From: Hyalangium gracile
Lineage (GTDB): Bacteria > Myxococcota > Myxococcia > Myxococcales > Myxococcaceae
DNA length: 64,000 nt
Direction of reading: 5' to 3'
Assembly: GCF_020103725.1 (NCBI RefSeq)
Contig: NZ_JAHXBG010000012.1
Span: 248,001-312,000 of the forward strand
Below, one piece after another: positions 52,428 through 60,667 of this stretch. The stretch's first letter is position 1; the number at the start of each line of letters is the position of its first letter. Both the position numbers and the translations under genes were made by a program. The notes under the pieces are model-generated. The model did no database searches. It was not told where the DNA came from and saw nothing but the letters and a program-made list of their open reading frames with translations.

Positions 52428-54317
52428 TTGGAGCAGATGGGCAAGTACCAGCTCGTGCGCAGGCTGGCGACCGGTGGGATGGCCGAGGTGTTCCTGGCCA
52501 AGGCCGCTGGACCCATGGGCTTCGAGAAGGAGCTGGTGGTCAAGCGCATCCTGCCCCACCTGGCCGAGGACCCTCAGTTCGTGGAGATGTTCCTGTCCGA
52601 GGCCAAGCTGGCGGCGCGCCTCAACCACGGCAACGTCGTCCAGATCTTCGACTTCGGAGAGCAGGAGGACTCGTACTTCATCGCCATGGAGTACGTGGAA
52701 GGGCTCGACCTGAGGACGCTCTCGAAGAGGGCGCTCCAGCGCGGCACTCCCATCTCCTATCCGCTCATCACCCGCATCGTCTCCCTGGCCTGCGAGGGGC
52801 TGGCCTACGCCCACGAATTGGTGGAGCCCCAGAGCGGACAGTCCATCGGCTTCATCCACCGCGACATCAGCACCGACAACATCCTCGTGTCGAAGACGGG
52901 GGGCGTGAAGGTGGTCGACTTTGGCATCGCCAAGGCGGCCAACGTGGGGCAGCAGACCCGCACCGGCGTGCTCAAGGGGAAGCTGGCGTACATGCCTCCG
53001 GAGTATCTGCTGGGGACGCCGATCGACCTGCGGGCGGACATCTATGCCCTCGGGGTGGTGCTCTATGAGCTGATCGCGGGCCGCAAGCCCTTCGTGGCCG
53101 AGTCAGAGGCCGTGCTCGCGCAGCTCATCGTCCAGGAGCCTCCGCCGGACATCCGGACGTTGCGCTCGGGCGTGCCTGCGCCCCTGGTGCATGTCCTGGG
53201 ACGGGCGCTCCACAAGGATCGAGAGGCGCGCTACAGCAGCTGCCGCCAGATGCAGGTGGATCTCGAGCGCTTCCTCTTTCAGTGCAGCGAGCCCGTCGGA
53301 GCGCTCCAGATTGCCGAGCTGGTCAAGGCCCTGTTCGCGGTGGAGGCCTCACCCAAGCGCCGTCCGTCGAAGGATATCTCCGGGGTGGCGTTGAGCACGG
53401 GACGGCCGGTCTCCCATGGGCTCACCCGGCCTCAGAGGGCTGGTCCTCCCATCGCGGCGCTGCTTCCTTTAAGGGCCGAGCCGGAGGCGCTTCCCGCTCC
53501 GGAGACGGAAGGCCCGACGGAGCCGCTGGAGCGCTCTCGCATCACCCCCGCGTCTCGCGAGGACGCGGAGGTCGAGGAGGTGCTGCGGCTCGTCTCCCGG
53601 TCGCGCTGGCATTGGCCCGTGGCGCTGGCCGTGGGCCTGCTCGTGATCCTGGCAGGTGTGTCGTTCGCTTCTTTCTCGACGCCGGAGCGCTCCAGCGAGG
53701 ACTCCGCTTCCGTGGCGGCGCGGGAGCCTCTTCCAGAGCCACCGGTCGCCCCGGCTGTTGAGCCCTCGCTGCCTGAGCCTCGAGCCCTTCCTGTGGCGCC
53801 GCCAGCCGAGCCTTCTGATGGCGCCGAAGGACGCTCGGAGACGCCGGTGACACAGCCGGCGCCCCCGGCCGATGTGTCCACCTCCGGGACTGCGAAGCTG
53901 GTTCTGCTGAGAGTGGATGCCAGTCTTCCCGCTCAGGTCTGGATCGACGGTACCCGGAAGGGCCCTACGCCCTGGGAAGGGAGCCTGAAGCCGGGGTTCC
54001 ACAGGATTGAGATTGATGGAGAGGAAGAGGGGAAGCAGTTCAATCAGGTGAAGAGCGTACGCCTCGTGGCTGGTAGGTATCCCACGATCTTCTTCCCCAT
54101 CCAGCGTGCGAAGGTCCTGGTTCGAGGCAAACCCAATGACATGAAGGTCCTGCTGCTGGATGGGCAACCGCTCGAGGGGAGCGGGGAGGTGGACGTCTAT
54201 GAGGGGTGGCACCTCCTCAAGCTCCAGCACACCCCCACGGGCAAGATCTACTTCACGGAATGCGAGGCCAAGGCAGAGGAGCGGCTGTGCAAGTTCGACG
54301 TGAAGCTGAAGCGATAG
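52428..54317 (+). CDS. PknB-type Ser/Thr kinase with TM and PEGA domain
   Basis: 629 residues from TTG 52428 (ATG 52437 is an alternative). The kinase domain is ~residues 5-280: Gly loop LATGGMAEVF, Lys in LVVKRIL, catalytic FIHRDISTDNILV, VDFGIAK and MPPEYLLG in place of APE. The 'HRDIS' loop with Ser after Ile is common in myxobacterial kinases. A Pro-rich region precedes one TM helix (WPVALAVGLLVILAGVSFA, ~residue 395). Residues ~490-600 contain PEGA-like beta repeats ('LLRVDASLPAQVWIDGTRKGPTPWEGSLKPGFHRIEI'). A membrane receptor kinase; a small frameshifted secreted-protein gene follows. Confidence 0.88.
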   Translation: MEQMGKYQLVRRLATGGMAEVFLAKAAGPMGFEKELVVKRILPHLAEDPQFVEMFLSEAKLAARLNHGNVVQIFDFGEQEDSYFIAMEYVEGLDLRTLSKRALQRGTPISYPLITRIVSLACEGLAYAHELVEPQSGQSIGFIHRDISTDNILVSKTGGVKVVDFGIAKAANVGQQTRTGVLKGKLAYMPPEYLLGTPIDLRADIYALGVVLYELIAGRKPFVAESEAVLAQLIVQEPPPDIRTLRSGVPAPLVHVLGRALHKDREARYSSCRQMQVDLERFLFQCSEPVGALQIAELVKALFAVEASPKRRPSKDISGVALSTGRPVSHGLTRPQRAGPPIAALLPLRAEPEALPAPETEGPTEPLERSRITPASREDAEVEEVLRLVSRSRWHWPVALAVGLLVILAGVSFASFSTPERSSEDSASVAAREPLPEPPVAPAVEPSLPEPRALPVAPPAEPSDGAEGRSETPVTQPAPPADVSTSGTAKLVLLRVDASLPAQVWIDGTRKGPTPWEGSLKPGFHRIEIDGEEEGKQFNQVKSVRLVAGRYPTIFFPIQRAKVLVRGKPNDMKVLLLDGQPLEGSGEVDVYEGWHLLKLQHTPTGKIYFTECEAKAEERLCKFDVKLKR

Positions 54318-54331
54318 CGCAGGGCGGTCCG

Positions 54332-54755
54332 ATGTATCGAAGCCATTCCAGGCTGGCGCTCCTGGTGGCGCTGATGCTCGGGCTAAGCTGGGGCGAGGCC
54401 TGGGCTCAAGAGGTCAACGTTCCGGTTGCCGCCGGCTGCTCCCTCCATGCCAGAAGAGCCCACGAGCACTCTGGAGGACACGCGCTCGTTGCGTCCCATC
54501 TCCCGCGAGGTGATCGAGAAGCGGGTGCTCGACATGAAGGAGTGGCTGCTCGCGAACGTGCGGGACCCGAGAGAGCGCCAGGGCCCGCTCGAGCAGCTCG
54601 GCCAAGCGCTTCAGCTTCTCGAGCGCTCGGTGAACGCTCATGAGCGCATGTCGATTGCCATCGACCTGGACGGCATCGAGGAGCAGCTGGCGCGGCGCTT
54701 TGGCCGGAAGATCCAGGCGTCGGCCTTGCCGGCTCCTGTTCCCGCGGACCGGTAG
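54332..54755 (+). pseudogene. small secreted protein gene with apparent +1 frameshift
   Basis: ATG 54332 opens a clear signal peptide (MYRSHSRLALLVALMLGLSWGEAWAQ in two parts around residue 20). After 'EVNVPV' the frame turns into Arg/His-rich nonsense and stops at about 54643. The plausible continuation is in the next frame from ~54429: 'APSMPEEPTSTLEDTR', 'SREVIEKRVLDMKEWLLANVRD', 'ERMSIAIDLDGIEEQLARRFG', ending at 54755. One extra base near 54425-54430 would explain it. ATG 54447 could otherwise give a 102-residue cytoplasmic helical protein. It lies 14 bp after the kinase stop, as if in its operon. Confidence 0.55.
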
Positions 54756-54763
54756 CGCTCTCG

Positions 54764-56506
54764 CTACGGGCCCCCCGCCGGCACCCGCGTGTAGACCTTC
54801 ACCGTCATGCCTCGGGTTTTCGGCTCCTCCTTCTTGTTGGGCTCGAAGCGCAAGGGGTTGTAGTGAAGCGGTTCGCCCGCGGACGCTTCGGACCACTGGC
54901 TGAACAGCCCTTGTGACGCCTGGATGTTCCTCTGGGGGGGGACAGTCGAACACTTCACGGGGTTGCGCGATCCGATCCGCACGAGCTCCCAGGGCCGGAA
55001 CCTGCCATCTGGATCCCGGCTGGATTCAAACTCCACCACGAAGACATAGCAGCCCGCGGCCAGTGCCTCCTCGGAAGGCGCGGAAGCCGTGTCTCCGGTG
55101 CTCGATGGAGCCTCCCCGCCCGCTTCCGGCTCCTGTTCCTTCGCCGCGGCTTCGCTCTCGGGTTGCGCCTCGGAAGGGGAGGGCTCCACCGTGTCCGGAG
55201 CGGAGGAGCGAGGAGTCGGCTCGGGCGGTGGTGCGATGGGCGCCTCTGTGAGGCGGAGTGGCTGGGGATTGGAAGGATCCGACACCGCCCTGGGCTTCGC
55301 GCGATTCATCCAGAAGAAGCCCCCTGCCAACGCGCCCACGAGGAGCACGCCTCCAAGCACAAGCGCCACGCCAGCCCCGCCACCCTTGCGACGAGGCGCG
55401 CCAGGCCGCACCTGGGTCGCTCCGGCAGGAGGCATCGCGGGCTCGGGCTCGGGAGAGGCCTGTGCCTTGTCGCGCCTTGGGGCCATCATCACCGTGGGGG
55501 TCTGGCCACGCCACTGGGCGAGTTGTTCCTGGAAGGCGCCCGGCACCTGCACCTGCCGCCCCGTGCTGGCGATCTCCTCACGGAACAGCTCCTCGACGAA
55601 GTGCGAGAGCGACATCGCCGAGAAGCGAGGCGCGGTGGCCGCCAGGAACTCCGCCAGCGCGTCCCCGAAGGCGTGACAGGACGCGTAGCGGTCCTCTCGC
55701 TCCACCGCGAGCGCCTCCATCACGATGGCGTCCAGCTGCTCGGGGATGCTCGGGTTGAGCTCCCGAGGCCGCGGAAACTTCCCCTCCATGAGCCGAGGCA
55801 TCGCCACTTCCGGTACGTCCTCGACGGGGAGCTTCCCGCACAACAGCTCGTAGAGGACGATGCCCGTGGCCCACACGTCGGTGCGCGCATCCACCTCCTC
55901 GCCCGCCGCCTGCTCCGGCGAGAAGAAGAGGTACTTGCCCTTGACGATGCCCGGCTCGGTGCTGAACCCGCGCAGCTCTCGCGCCTTGGCGATCCCGAAG
56001 TCGACGATCTTGACCTGGCCTCCGTAGCTGACGAGCACGTTCTCCGGAGAGATGTCGCGATGGACGATGCCCAGCGGCTGGCCCTTGTCATCCGTGCGCG
56101 TGTGCGCGTAGTGCAGTCCGCGGCATATCTCCAAGGCGATGAAAGCCGCGACGGGGGATGGAATGGTGGGCATCCCCGCCTTCTGCGCGCGCTTGAGGAG
56201 GCGGTGGAGCGGCTGCCCGTCCACGTACTCCATGGCCAGGAAGTAGTCCCCGCCGACCCGGCCAAAGTCGTAGACCTGAGCGATGTTGCCATGAGAGAGC
56301 GTGGCCGAGATGCGCGCCTCGCTGATGAACATGGCGATGAACGCCTCATCGTTGGCGTGCTCGGCGAGCACTTTCTTGATGAGCACCGGCTTGGTGACGC
56401 CCGCCTCGCCCAACAGCCGGGCGCGATAGGTCTCTGCCATGCCACCACGCCCCAGCCAGGACACCAACTCATACCGGCCGAACTGCTCTCCAGGTTCCAG
56501 AGACAT
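54764..56506 (-). CDS. Ser/Thr protein kinase with TM segment
   Basis: 580 residues from ATG 56506 (AGGA eight bases upstream; ATG 56515 possible). Kinase motifs: LGRGGMAETY, Lys in VLIKKVL, IVHRDISPENVLV, VDFGIAK, FSPEQAAGEEVD. The linker has poly-Pro/Glu stretches, and a TM helix (GVALVLGGVLLVGALAGGFFW) lies near residue 390. The C-terminal ~100 residues are a small extracytoplasmic domain ending 'TVKVYTRVPAGG'. It is convergent with the other kinase unit, with stops 9 bp apart. The two kinases are related in their catalytic domains but differ in the sensor part. Confidence 0.88.
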   Translation of the reverse strand: MSLEPGEQFGRYELVSWLGRGGMAETYRARLLGEAGVTKPVLIKKVLAEHANDEAFIAMFISEARISATLSHGNIAQVYDFGRVGGDYFLAMEYVDGQPLHRLLKRAQKAGMPTIPSPVAAFIALEICRGLHYAHTRTDDKGQPLGIVHRDISPENVLVSYGGQVKIVDFGIAKARELRGFSTEPGIVKGKYLFFSPEQAAGEEVDARTDVWATGIVLYELLCGKLPVEDVPEVAMPRLMEGKFPRPRELNPSIPEQLDAIVMEALAVEREDRYASCHAFGDALAEFLAATAPRFSAMSLSHFVEELFREEIASTGRQVQVPGAFQEQLAQWRGQTPTVMMAPRRDKAQASPEPEPAMPPAGATQVRPGAPRRKGGGAGVALVLGGVLLVGALAGGFFWMNRAKPRAVSDPSNPQPLRLTEAPIAPPPEPTPRSSAPDTVEPSPSEAQPESEAAAKEQEPEAGGEAPSSTGDTASAPSEEALAAGCYVFVVEFESSRDPDGRFRPWELVRIGSRNPVKCSTVPPQRNIQASQGLFSQWSEASAGEPLHYNPLRFEPNKKEEPKTRGMTVKVYTRVPAGGP

Positions 56507-56648
56507 TGGGTCCATCCTAAACGACCCGTCGTGCCTCGTGCACGGACCCAACAGTCCGGTGGAGTCAGGCTCCTCACGCGCCAGTTCCGCGCGGCAGATC
56601 GCCCTCGGCCAGAGGGCGGCGCCTTGAGAGCGGCGGGTGGCTCGGCTT

Positions 56649-56748
56649 GGGAGCGGCGGGAATCGAACCCACGGCGAGGCGAGAGCGAAACCCCAAGCAG
56701 GTCGCGCTGTTACCGGCTAACGCCTTGATCTCACTTCGGGTCGCTCCC
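56649..56748 (-). other. tRNA/tmRNA-like 3'-end element D (not a functional tRNA)
   Basis: On the minus strand this 100-nt stretch starts GGGAGCG and ends CGCTCCC, a perfect 7-bp closing stem. It carries an intact T-arm (GTGGG-TTCGATT-CCCGC). The middle shares 'GGTAA', 'GCGCGA', 'CTGCT' and 'GGGGTTTCGC' with elements A and B. No loop has a U33-type anticodon arrangement, so it is not a normal tRNA. Upstream on the minus strand are repeats of CGGGACGA. The remaining part of 56507-56931 holds nothing else recognisable. Confidence 0.45.
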
Positions 56749-56931
56749 CCTCTCCGTCCCGTCTCGTCCCGCCTCGTCCCGTTCAATTCCCCGCTGGAGG
56801 GTCACACTGGGGGCACATGCGGCCCAACTCGGTCCAGCACGCTTGTGACAGGTGGTGATGACGAGCCCTCAACCCATGCCTCCTCCGATCCACGCGAGCC
56901 TCCACTCAACTCCACTCAACTGCTCTCGGCG

Positions 56932-57318
56932 CTACTCGGGGTCAGGCGAATCTACTTCCTGCGGCGTGAAGGAGGGCACGAGTTTCAGCTTCATCTCCAC
57001 CCGCTTCCCGACAGCGAACGTCTTCCCAGCCACTTTTACGAGAGTTCCCCAGGAAGACAGCGGTTGCTTCCGCAGCCACTCCTCAGCACGCGCCATGTCT
57101 GGGAAGACATGTGCAGGATCGACTGAGGAGGGGGCGACCCTGTCAGTGTCGTGGAGGTACTCACGGAACGCCGTGAACTGGTCGGTCACATAAAGATAGT
57201 GGAGTGCGTTCGCTGCGGCACTGATCGCATCGCGCGCAGCTTCCGGGACATGCTCCACCGCGCTCTCAAGAGCCTGGCACAGGGCTTCAAATTCGAAGTC
57301 TTCGGGTCGTGTCGTCAA
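56932..57318 (-). CDS. hypothetical protein sharing a C-terminal motif with its neighbour
   Basis: 128 residues from TTG 57318, with GAGGTG seven bases upstream; it begins 12 bp after the stop of the lipoprotein gene. No signal peptide. The N-terminal half is helical and acidic. The C-terminal half has 'FPDMARAEEWLRKQ' then 'GTLVKVAGKTFAVG', which aligns with 'FPDMKTAQDWLKRN' and 'GSIVLVAGAAFVIG' in the upstream lipoprotein. Probably a partner or immunity protein acting with it; no known family recognised. Confidence 0.65.
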   Translation of the reverse strand: MTTRPEDFEFEALCQALESAVEHVPEAARDAISAAANALHYLYVTDQFTAFREYLHDTDRVAPSSVDPAHVFPDMARAEEWLRKQPLSSWGTLVKVAGKTFAVGKRVEMKLKLVPSFTPQEVDSPDPE

Positions 57319-57329
57319 GAGACCGCACC

Positions 57330-57851
57330 TCAGAGAGCCGCGAGAGGAACCAGCACCAGCACGCCCGCCCCTGCCGTGCCAATGACAAAGGCGGCCCCAG
57401 CCACCAGGACGATGCTACCCACCAACACCTCCGTCTTGTTCCGCTTGAGCCAGTCTTGGGCGGTCTTCATATCCGGGAACATCAGGGGCTGCGCCTCCAT
57501 CTCCTTCACACATTGCATGTACTCTTCCCGGCACTTCTCCGTGCAGTAGTTGTGGTGTTGCGCGCCACCACGCTTGCGTGGCCAGGGAGGCTTTGAGTTC
57601 CAGCACCGTCTGAAGCAAGCGATCTGCTCTGCCGCACAGTCGCGCGAGCCAGTGCCCGTGAACACGAGTTCGAAGGCACGCGACTCGCGAGGGTCCTGCC
57701 TCGATTCATGCGGCGGCACCCCTCGCCCCTCAAGCCGTACCGCCTCAGAGCCGCCGCGCAACGTGGGCTGGGCGTTTTGGCATGCCACGAGCATGAGAAG
57801 CAGCGCGGCTGCGGAGCACCTGAATGCTGCGCACATGGGAAACCGATGCAT
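57330..57851 (-). CDS. Cys-rich lipoprotein of myxobacterial type
   Basis: 173 residues from ATG 57851 (GGAG upstream). The signal ends LLMLVAC. The middle has a Cys/His cluster 'CAAEQIACFRRCWNSKPP' and 'HHNYCTEKCREEYMQC', followed by the FPDMKTAQDWLKRN motif and a hydrophobic C-terminus (VLVGSIVLVAGAAFVIG, GVLVLVPLAAL). Similar small Cys-cluster lipoproteins occur in myxobacterial toxin/immunity loci. It heads a two-gene unit with the TTG-start gene. Confidence 0.7.
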   Translation of the reverse strand: MHRFPMCAAFRCSAAALLLMLVACQNAQPTLRGGSEAVRLEGRGVPPHESRQDPRESRAFELVFTGTGSRDCAAEQIACFRRCWNSKPPWPRKRGGAQHHNYCTEKCREEYMQCVKEMEAQPLMFPDMKTAQDWLKRNKTEVLVGSIVLVAGAAFVIGTAGAGVLVLVPLAAL

Positions 57852-58238
57852 AAGAGCTCCTCGAGCGCCTCCATACTGCCAGAGAGGGCTGAGGCCCGGT
57901 ACTTGGTGCGACGGAGACCGAGCTTCCTCAAACGGGGCCAGAACCGAAGCTGGAGGAAGCGAGCCTGCCGCCTGGGGTAGCGACCAGCTGGAGCCGAAGA
58001 GGAAGCGACCGCCGCAATTGGATTGGGCCGGGCTGCTGCTCTCAGGCCGAGGCCTCTTGCCTCGCCCCTCAGAAGAGGGCTTGGGCAGGAGCGAGCGGAC
58101 GGATCCTCGCGTTTCGCCGACTCCTGGTGTGCAGTACGCTCTGCAGCAGCGTGGAACAGGGGAAACGAGCACGACCTCCACACCGACGACGAAGGCGGCG
58201 AGGTGGGCGCGACGTCTTTTCCGAAGGGGAATCGAACG
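57852..58238. other. intergenic region between the lipoprotein pair and the Abi-like gene
   Basis: 387 bp with no credible gene. It includes GCTTCCTC ... GAGGAAGC (about 57930-57960), an 8-bp inverted repeat, and a GC-rich inverted repeat around 58050-58095. It is the divergent promoter region for the genes at 57851 and 58239. Confidence 0.3.
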
Positions 58239-59512
58239 ATGCCGAACCGCCGCGAACTGGTCGAAGCGATCGCGGAAGCTCTCCATCCGGTGAGCGCCAA
58301 CCAGCTTCCTGCAGTTTGTACCCGCCTGGGGCTGCGCGAGGGCACGGTCGACGAGGCGATGTCGAGCAAGCGGACGTATGTGCGCACCCGGCTCGAGGGG
58401 CTCCCGGATGCTGACGTGGTAGCCTTCGGAGCTCGTGTGATGGTGGAGCGTCCCACCCTGACGCTGAAGAAGACGCTCGACCTCCTTACCTCCGACGCCC
58501 AGCATTCGATCACAGCGCTCACGCGAGACGCTTTGCTGGACGAATTGTTCTTGATGGGCGGTTCGGCAACGCATCGGGCGACATCTGGCAGCACATGGTC
58601 AACAACGATGACTGGGAATGGTCGTACCTTTACCGTGATTACCTCGGCGTGATGGGCTCGCCGGACGGCGAGTTTCTCCACTTCCTGGAACAAGTCGTGC
58701 ATCCCATCGTGCGTAAGGGTGACGCCCAGGGGCGCTACGTCGACGTCATCAACCGGCACCTCGCGGCGGATGGGTACCGTCTCACCATCGCCAAGCACGT
58801 TTCGGGGTACCCTGAGTTTCGCGCGTCCAGGCTGCGTGGAGGCGTCGAGAAACCAGTAGAGAACATTATCTTTGCTGCAAACGGGCCGAAGCCGGAGATT
58901 GTCCTCGACGATGCGGTGAGCAACGACATTCGCATCGTCAAGAACGAGGAGTTCTGCCTCGTGTACGACCGTCCGATATCCCCCACAGGGCTCTACTGGG
59001 AGGACCTCGTGGCGTGGTGGGCCGAACGCACCGGGTGCTCCGACGAGGGGTCGACGCCGCGCGCCCTGTACGAGCGCCTCCGCGACTCTGTACCCGCCGG
59101 GCCCGAGCGAATGGTATTCTCGACCTACTATCTGGAGTTCAAGGAGCTGGGTGACGAACTTCCCGCGCTAATACCTCAGGTCTACCTCCACTACGACCCG
59201 TACACGTTGCGCGAACTCGGCGGGAACAAGCGGCTTCCGAGGCAGCGGATGGATTTCCTGCTCCTGATGCGCAATCTCCGCCGCGTGGTCCTCGAGATCG
59301 ACGGCGTCCAGCACTACGCCGAAGGCGAGCGAGCCAGCCCTGCGCGGTACGCGGAGATGGTTGCGGAAGACCGCCGGTTGAAACTCGCGGGCTACGAGGT
59401 CTACCGGTTCGGCGGGGCCGAGTTCGCCCAACCGCCCGACGCAGTCAAGCGGATGATCCGAAGCTTCTTCGTCGCGCTGCTCGGTGCGACGCCTGCAAGC
59501 CGGATCAGCTGA
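58239..59512 (+). pseudogene. abortive-infection-like nuclease gene split by a 1-nt frameshift
   Basis: ATG 58239 (AAGGGGA upstream) begins 'MPNRRELVEAIAEALHPVSAN', an AbiJ N-terminal-like helical domain; this frame derails after 'RDALLDELF' near 58551. Reading one base earlier from there gives 'DGRFGNASGDIWQHMVNNDDW' in two blocks and continues smoothly to 59512. The C-terminal domain has 'PRQRMDFLLL', 'VVLEIDGVQHYAEG', 'DRRLKLAGYEVYRFGGAEF', a DUF559/Vsr-like PD-(D/E)XK nuclease core (D, E-x-D/Q, K/R). One missing G in 'TTCTTG-ATGGG' explains the split. An intact product would be a ~424-residue phage-defence-type nuclease. Restarting translation at ATG 58595 would leave the nuclease domain intact. 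Confidence 0.65.
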
Positions 59513-59545
59513 CCGCCACGACGACAGACCGCCTTGGAGAGCCGA

Positions 59546-59580
59546 TAAGAAAAACCCAGCAACTCATTGAGATTGCTGGG
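59546..59580 (-). terminator. rho-independent terminator downstream of a minus-strand stable-RNA 3' end
   Basis: CCCAGCAA and TTGCTGGG (59555-59562 / 59573-59580) form an 8-bp stem with a 10-nt loop; on the minus strand it is followed by TTTTTCTT. It lies 10 bp after the CCTCCA 3' end of element A, as expected for a tRNA/tmRNA gene transcribed leftward. It could equally end the plus-strand nuclease gene. Confidence 0.7.
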
Positions 59581-59764
59581 CTTCTCGGGATGGAGGCGGC
59601 GGGAATCGAACCCGCGCCGGGCGGTGCGAAACCCCTAGCAGAATCGCGCCCTTACCTCGTAACCGCCCGGAATGCTTCGGAGTCGATATCCCGCCGCGTC
59701 CCGTTTCGTCCCGTCCTGTTCCATCCGGTTCCGCAGGCTTCTGCGACATACGTGCAACATGGCG
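59578..59764. repeat. 187-bp direct repeat, copy A (contains attachment-like core)
   Basis: It aligns without gaps to 61975-62161 with about 18 mismatches (about 90% identity). On the minus strand it ends in an intact T-arm (GCGGG-TTCGATT-CCCGC) and acceptor CGCCTCCA, typical of tmRNA 3' ends. A 7-bp stem GGGCGGT/ACCGCCC encloses the conserved GGTAA..GCGCGA..CTGCT..GGGGTTTCGC segment. The far end carries the 18-mer TGCGACATACGTGCAACA (59742-59759). The core TGGAGGCGGCGGGAATCGAA begins at 59591. Confidence 0.75.
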
Positions 59765-59872
59765 AAGCCCTTGCCCCCTTCGCTTCGGGCCGTAGAGGAA
59801 GCCGTATCCGTCCGCTCAGCGATGTGCAGCAGGACCTTGTGGAGAGGAGCGAGATGGGACACCCCTGAGCCC

Positions 59873-60170
59873 ATGTCTAAGCTAGCCGACAAGCCGCAGT
59901 GGGTCCTCATCGCCGAGCAATTCGAGCAGAGCGGGCTGACGCAGGGAGCATTCGCCCAGCAGCATGAACTGCGGCTGAGCACCTTGCAGTCGTGGATCTA
60001 CCGCCGCTGGCGCCAGGGTGCTGCGCAGCCTGCACCGTCCGTGCGCCTGCTGCCTGTAGAGGTGGCGACGCCACGAGAGCCCCAGGTGGCAAGCGTGGAG
60101 GTGCTCACGCAAGGTGCGGTGCGAGTGCGTTTCGAGGTGGGCACCGACGTTTCCTACGGGGCACGGTCTA
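59873..60170 (+). pseudogene. IS66-family TnpA accessory gene remnant
   Basis: ATG 59873 starts 'MSKLADKPQWVLIAEQFEQS', 'GLTQGAFAQQHELRLSTLQSWIYRRW' and 'SVRLLPVEV', then 'VEVLTQGAVRVRFEVGTDVSY'. This is the HTH and C-terminal pattern of IS66 Orf A proteins. Similarity ends near 60165, just before the expected last few codons, where the frame runs on antisense into the immunity gene that ends at 60185. The other IS66 genes (tnpB, tnpC) and inverted repeats are absent. The element is dead; its truncation marks a past rearrangement at the border of the type VI cassette. Confidence 0.65.
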
Positions 60171-60184
60171 CGCTGACGGATTCC

Positions 60185-60625
60185 CTACTTGTCAGCGTCG
60201 AGGACCACCGAGACGAGGCAGGCCTTGTCGTTGCGCGCGAAGCCCAGGCGGAGGCTGCCCCAGGGCTGGGAGTAGTTCAGATAGATCGGAGAGTCCGGGG
60301 GCTGGCGAGGCGTGGGAACGGAGAGCGCAGGGGAAGACCCAAAGTGGTGCTGTGCCTCCTCTTGGGTCACGCACGTGGATGGGTCAATTTCGAACAGAAG
60401 CAAGCCATCCTTGCGGCTGGACTGGGGGGTCGGCACGCGCAACTCGACGTTCTGGAGGGGAGCTTTCGCCGTGTCCCTCGCGCGGTAGACCGTGAAGTAT
60501 TCATTGGAGACAGAGACCTCGGGCTTGAGAGAGGTCTCCATGAGCCGGTTCACCTCTTCGGGCTTGAAGGGGCGGCTTGCAGCCAGAGTGGAGATCAGCG
60601 CTAGGATCTTCGATGAGGTCATCAT
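60185..60625 (-). CDS. candidate immunity protein for the PAAR effector
   Basis: 146 residues from ATG 60625 (or 60622). It begins 42 bp after the effector stop on the same strand. A weakly hydrophobic N-terminus (ILALISTLAASRPF) may be an uncleaved or weak export signal. The rest is a beta-rich domain with 'NEYFTVYRARDT', 'GLLLFEIDPSTCVTQEEAQ' and 'YSQPWGSLRLGFARNDKACLVSVVLD', with two Cys that could pair in the periplasm. No known family was recognised. Base composition looks less GC-biased than the chromosomal genes. Assignment rests on gene order. Confidence 0.65.
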   Translation of the reverse strand: MMTSSKILALISTLAASRPFKPEEVNRLMETSLKPEVSVSNEYFTVYRARDTAKAPLQNVELRVPTPQSSRKDGLLLFEIDPSTCVTQEEAQHHFGSSPALSVPTPRQPPDSPIYLNYSQPWGSLRLGFARNDKACLVSVVLDADK

Positions 60626-60667
60626 GACTAGGACAAGGTCTCCAGTGTACCACTGCCGTCCATGGAA

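Noticed and set aside
56649-56748. Functional selenocysteine or long-variable-arm tRNA
   Set aside because: The length (100 nt) and closing stem fit, but there is no U33-anticodon loop, no TCA anticodon and no proper D-loop GG; only the T-arm is tRNA-like.
59578-59764. A complete tmRNA gene on the minus strand
   Set aside because: The 3' end looks right, but no 5' acceptor partner, tag reading frame or pseudoknot region could be found to the right; only a 3' fragment can be supported.
59590-59868. Plus-strand ORFs beginning 'MEAAGIEP...' at elements A, B and D
   Set aside because: These are known spurious translations of the antisense of tRNA/tmRNA T-arm sequences; they have no ribosome binding site and drift into low-complexity sequence.
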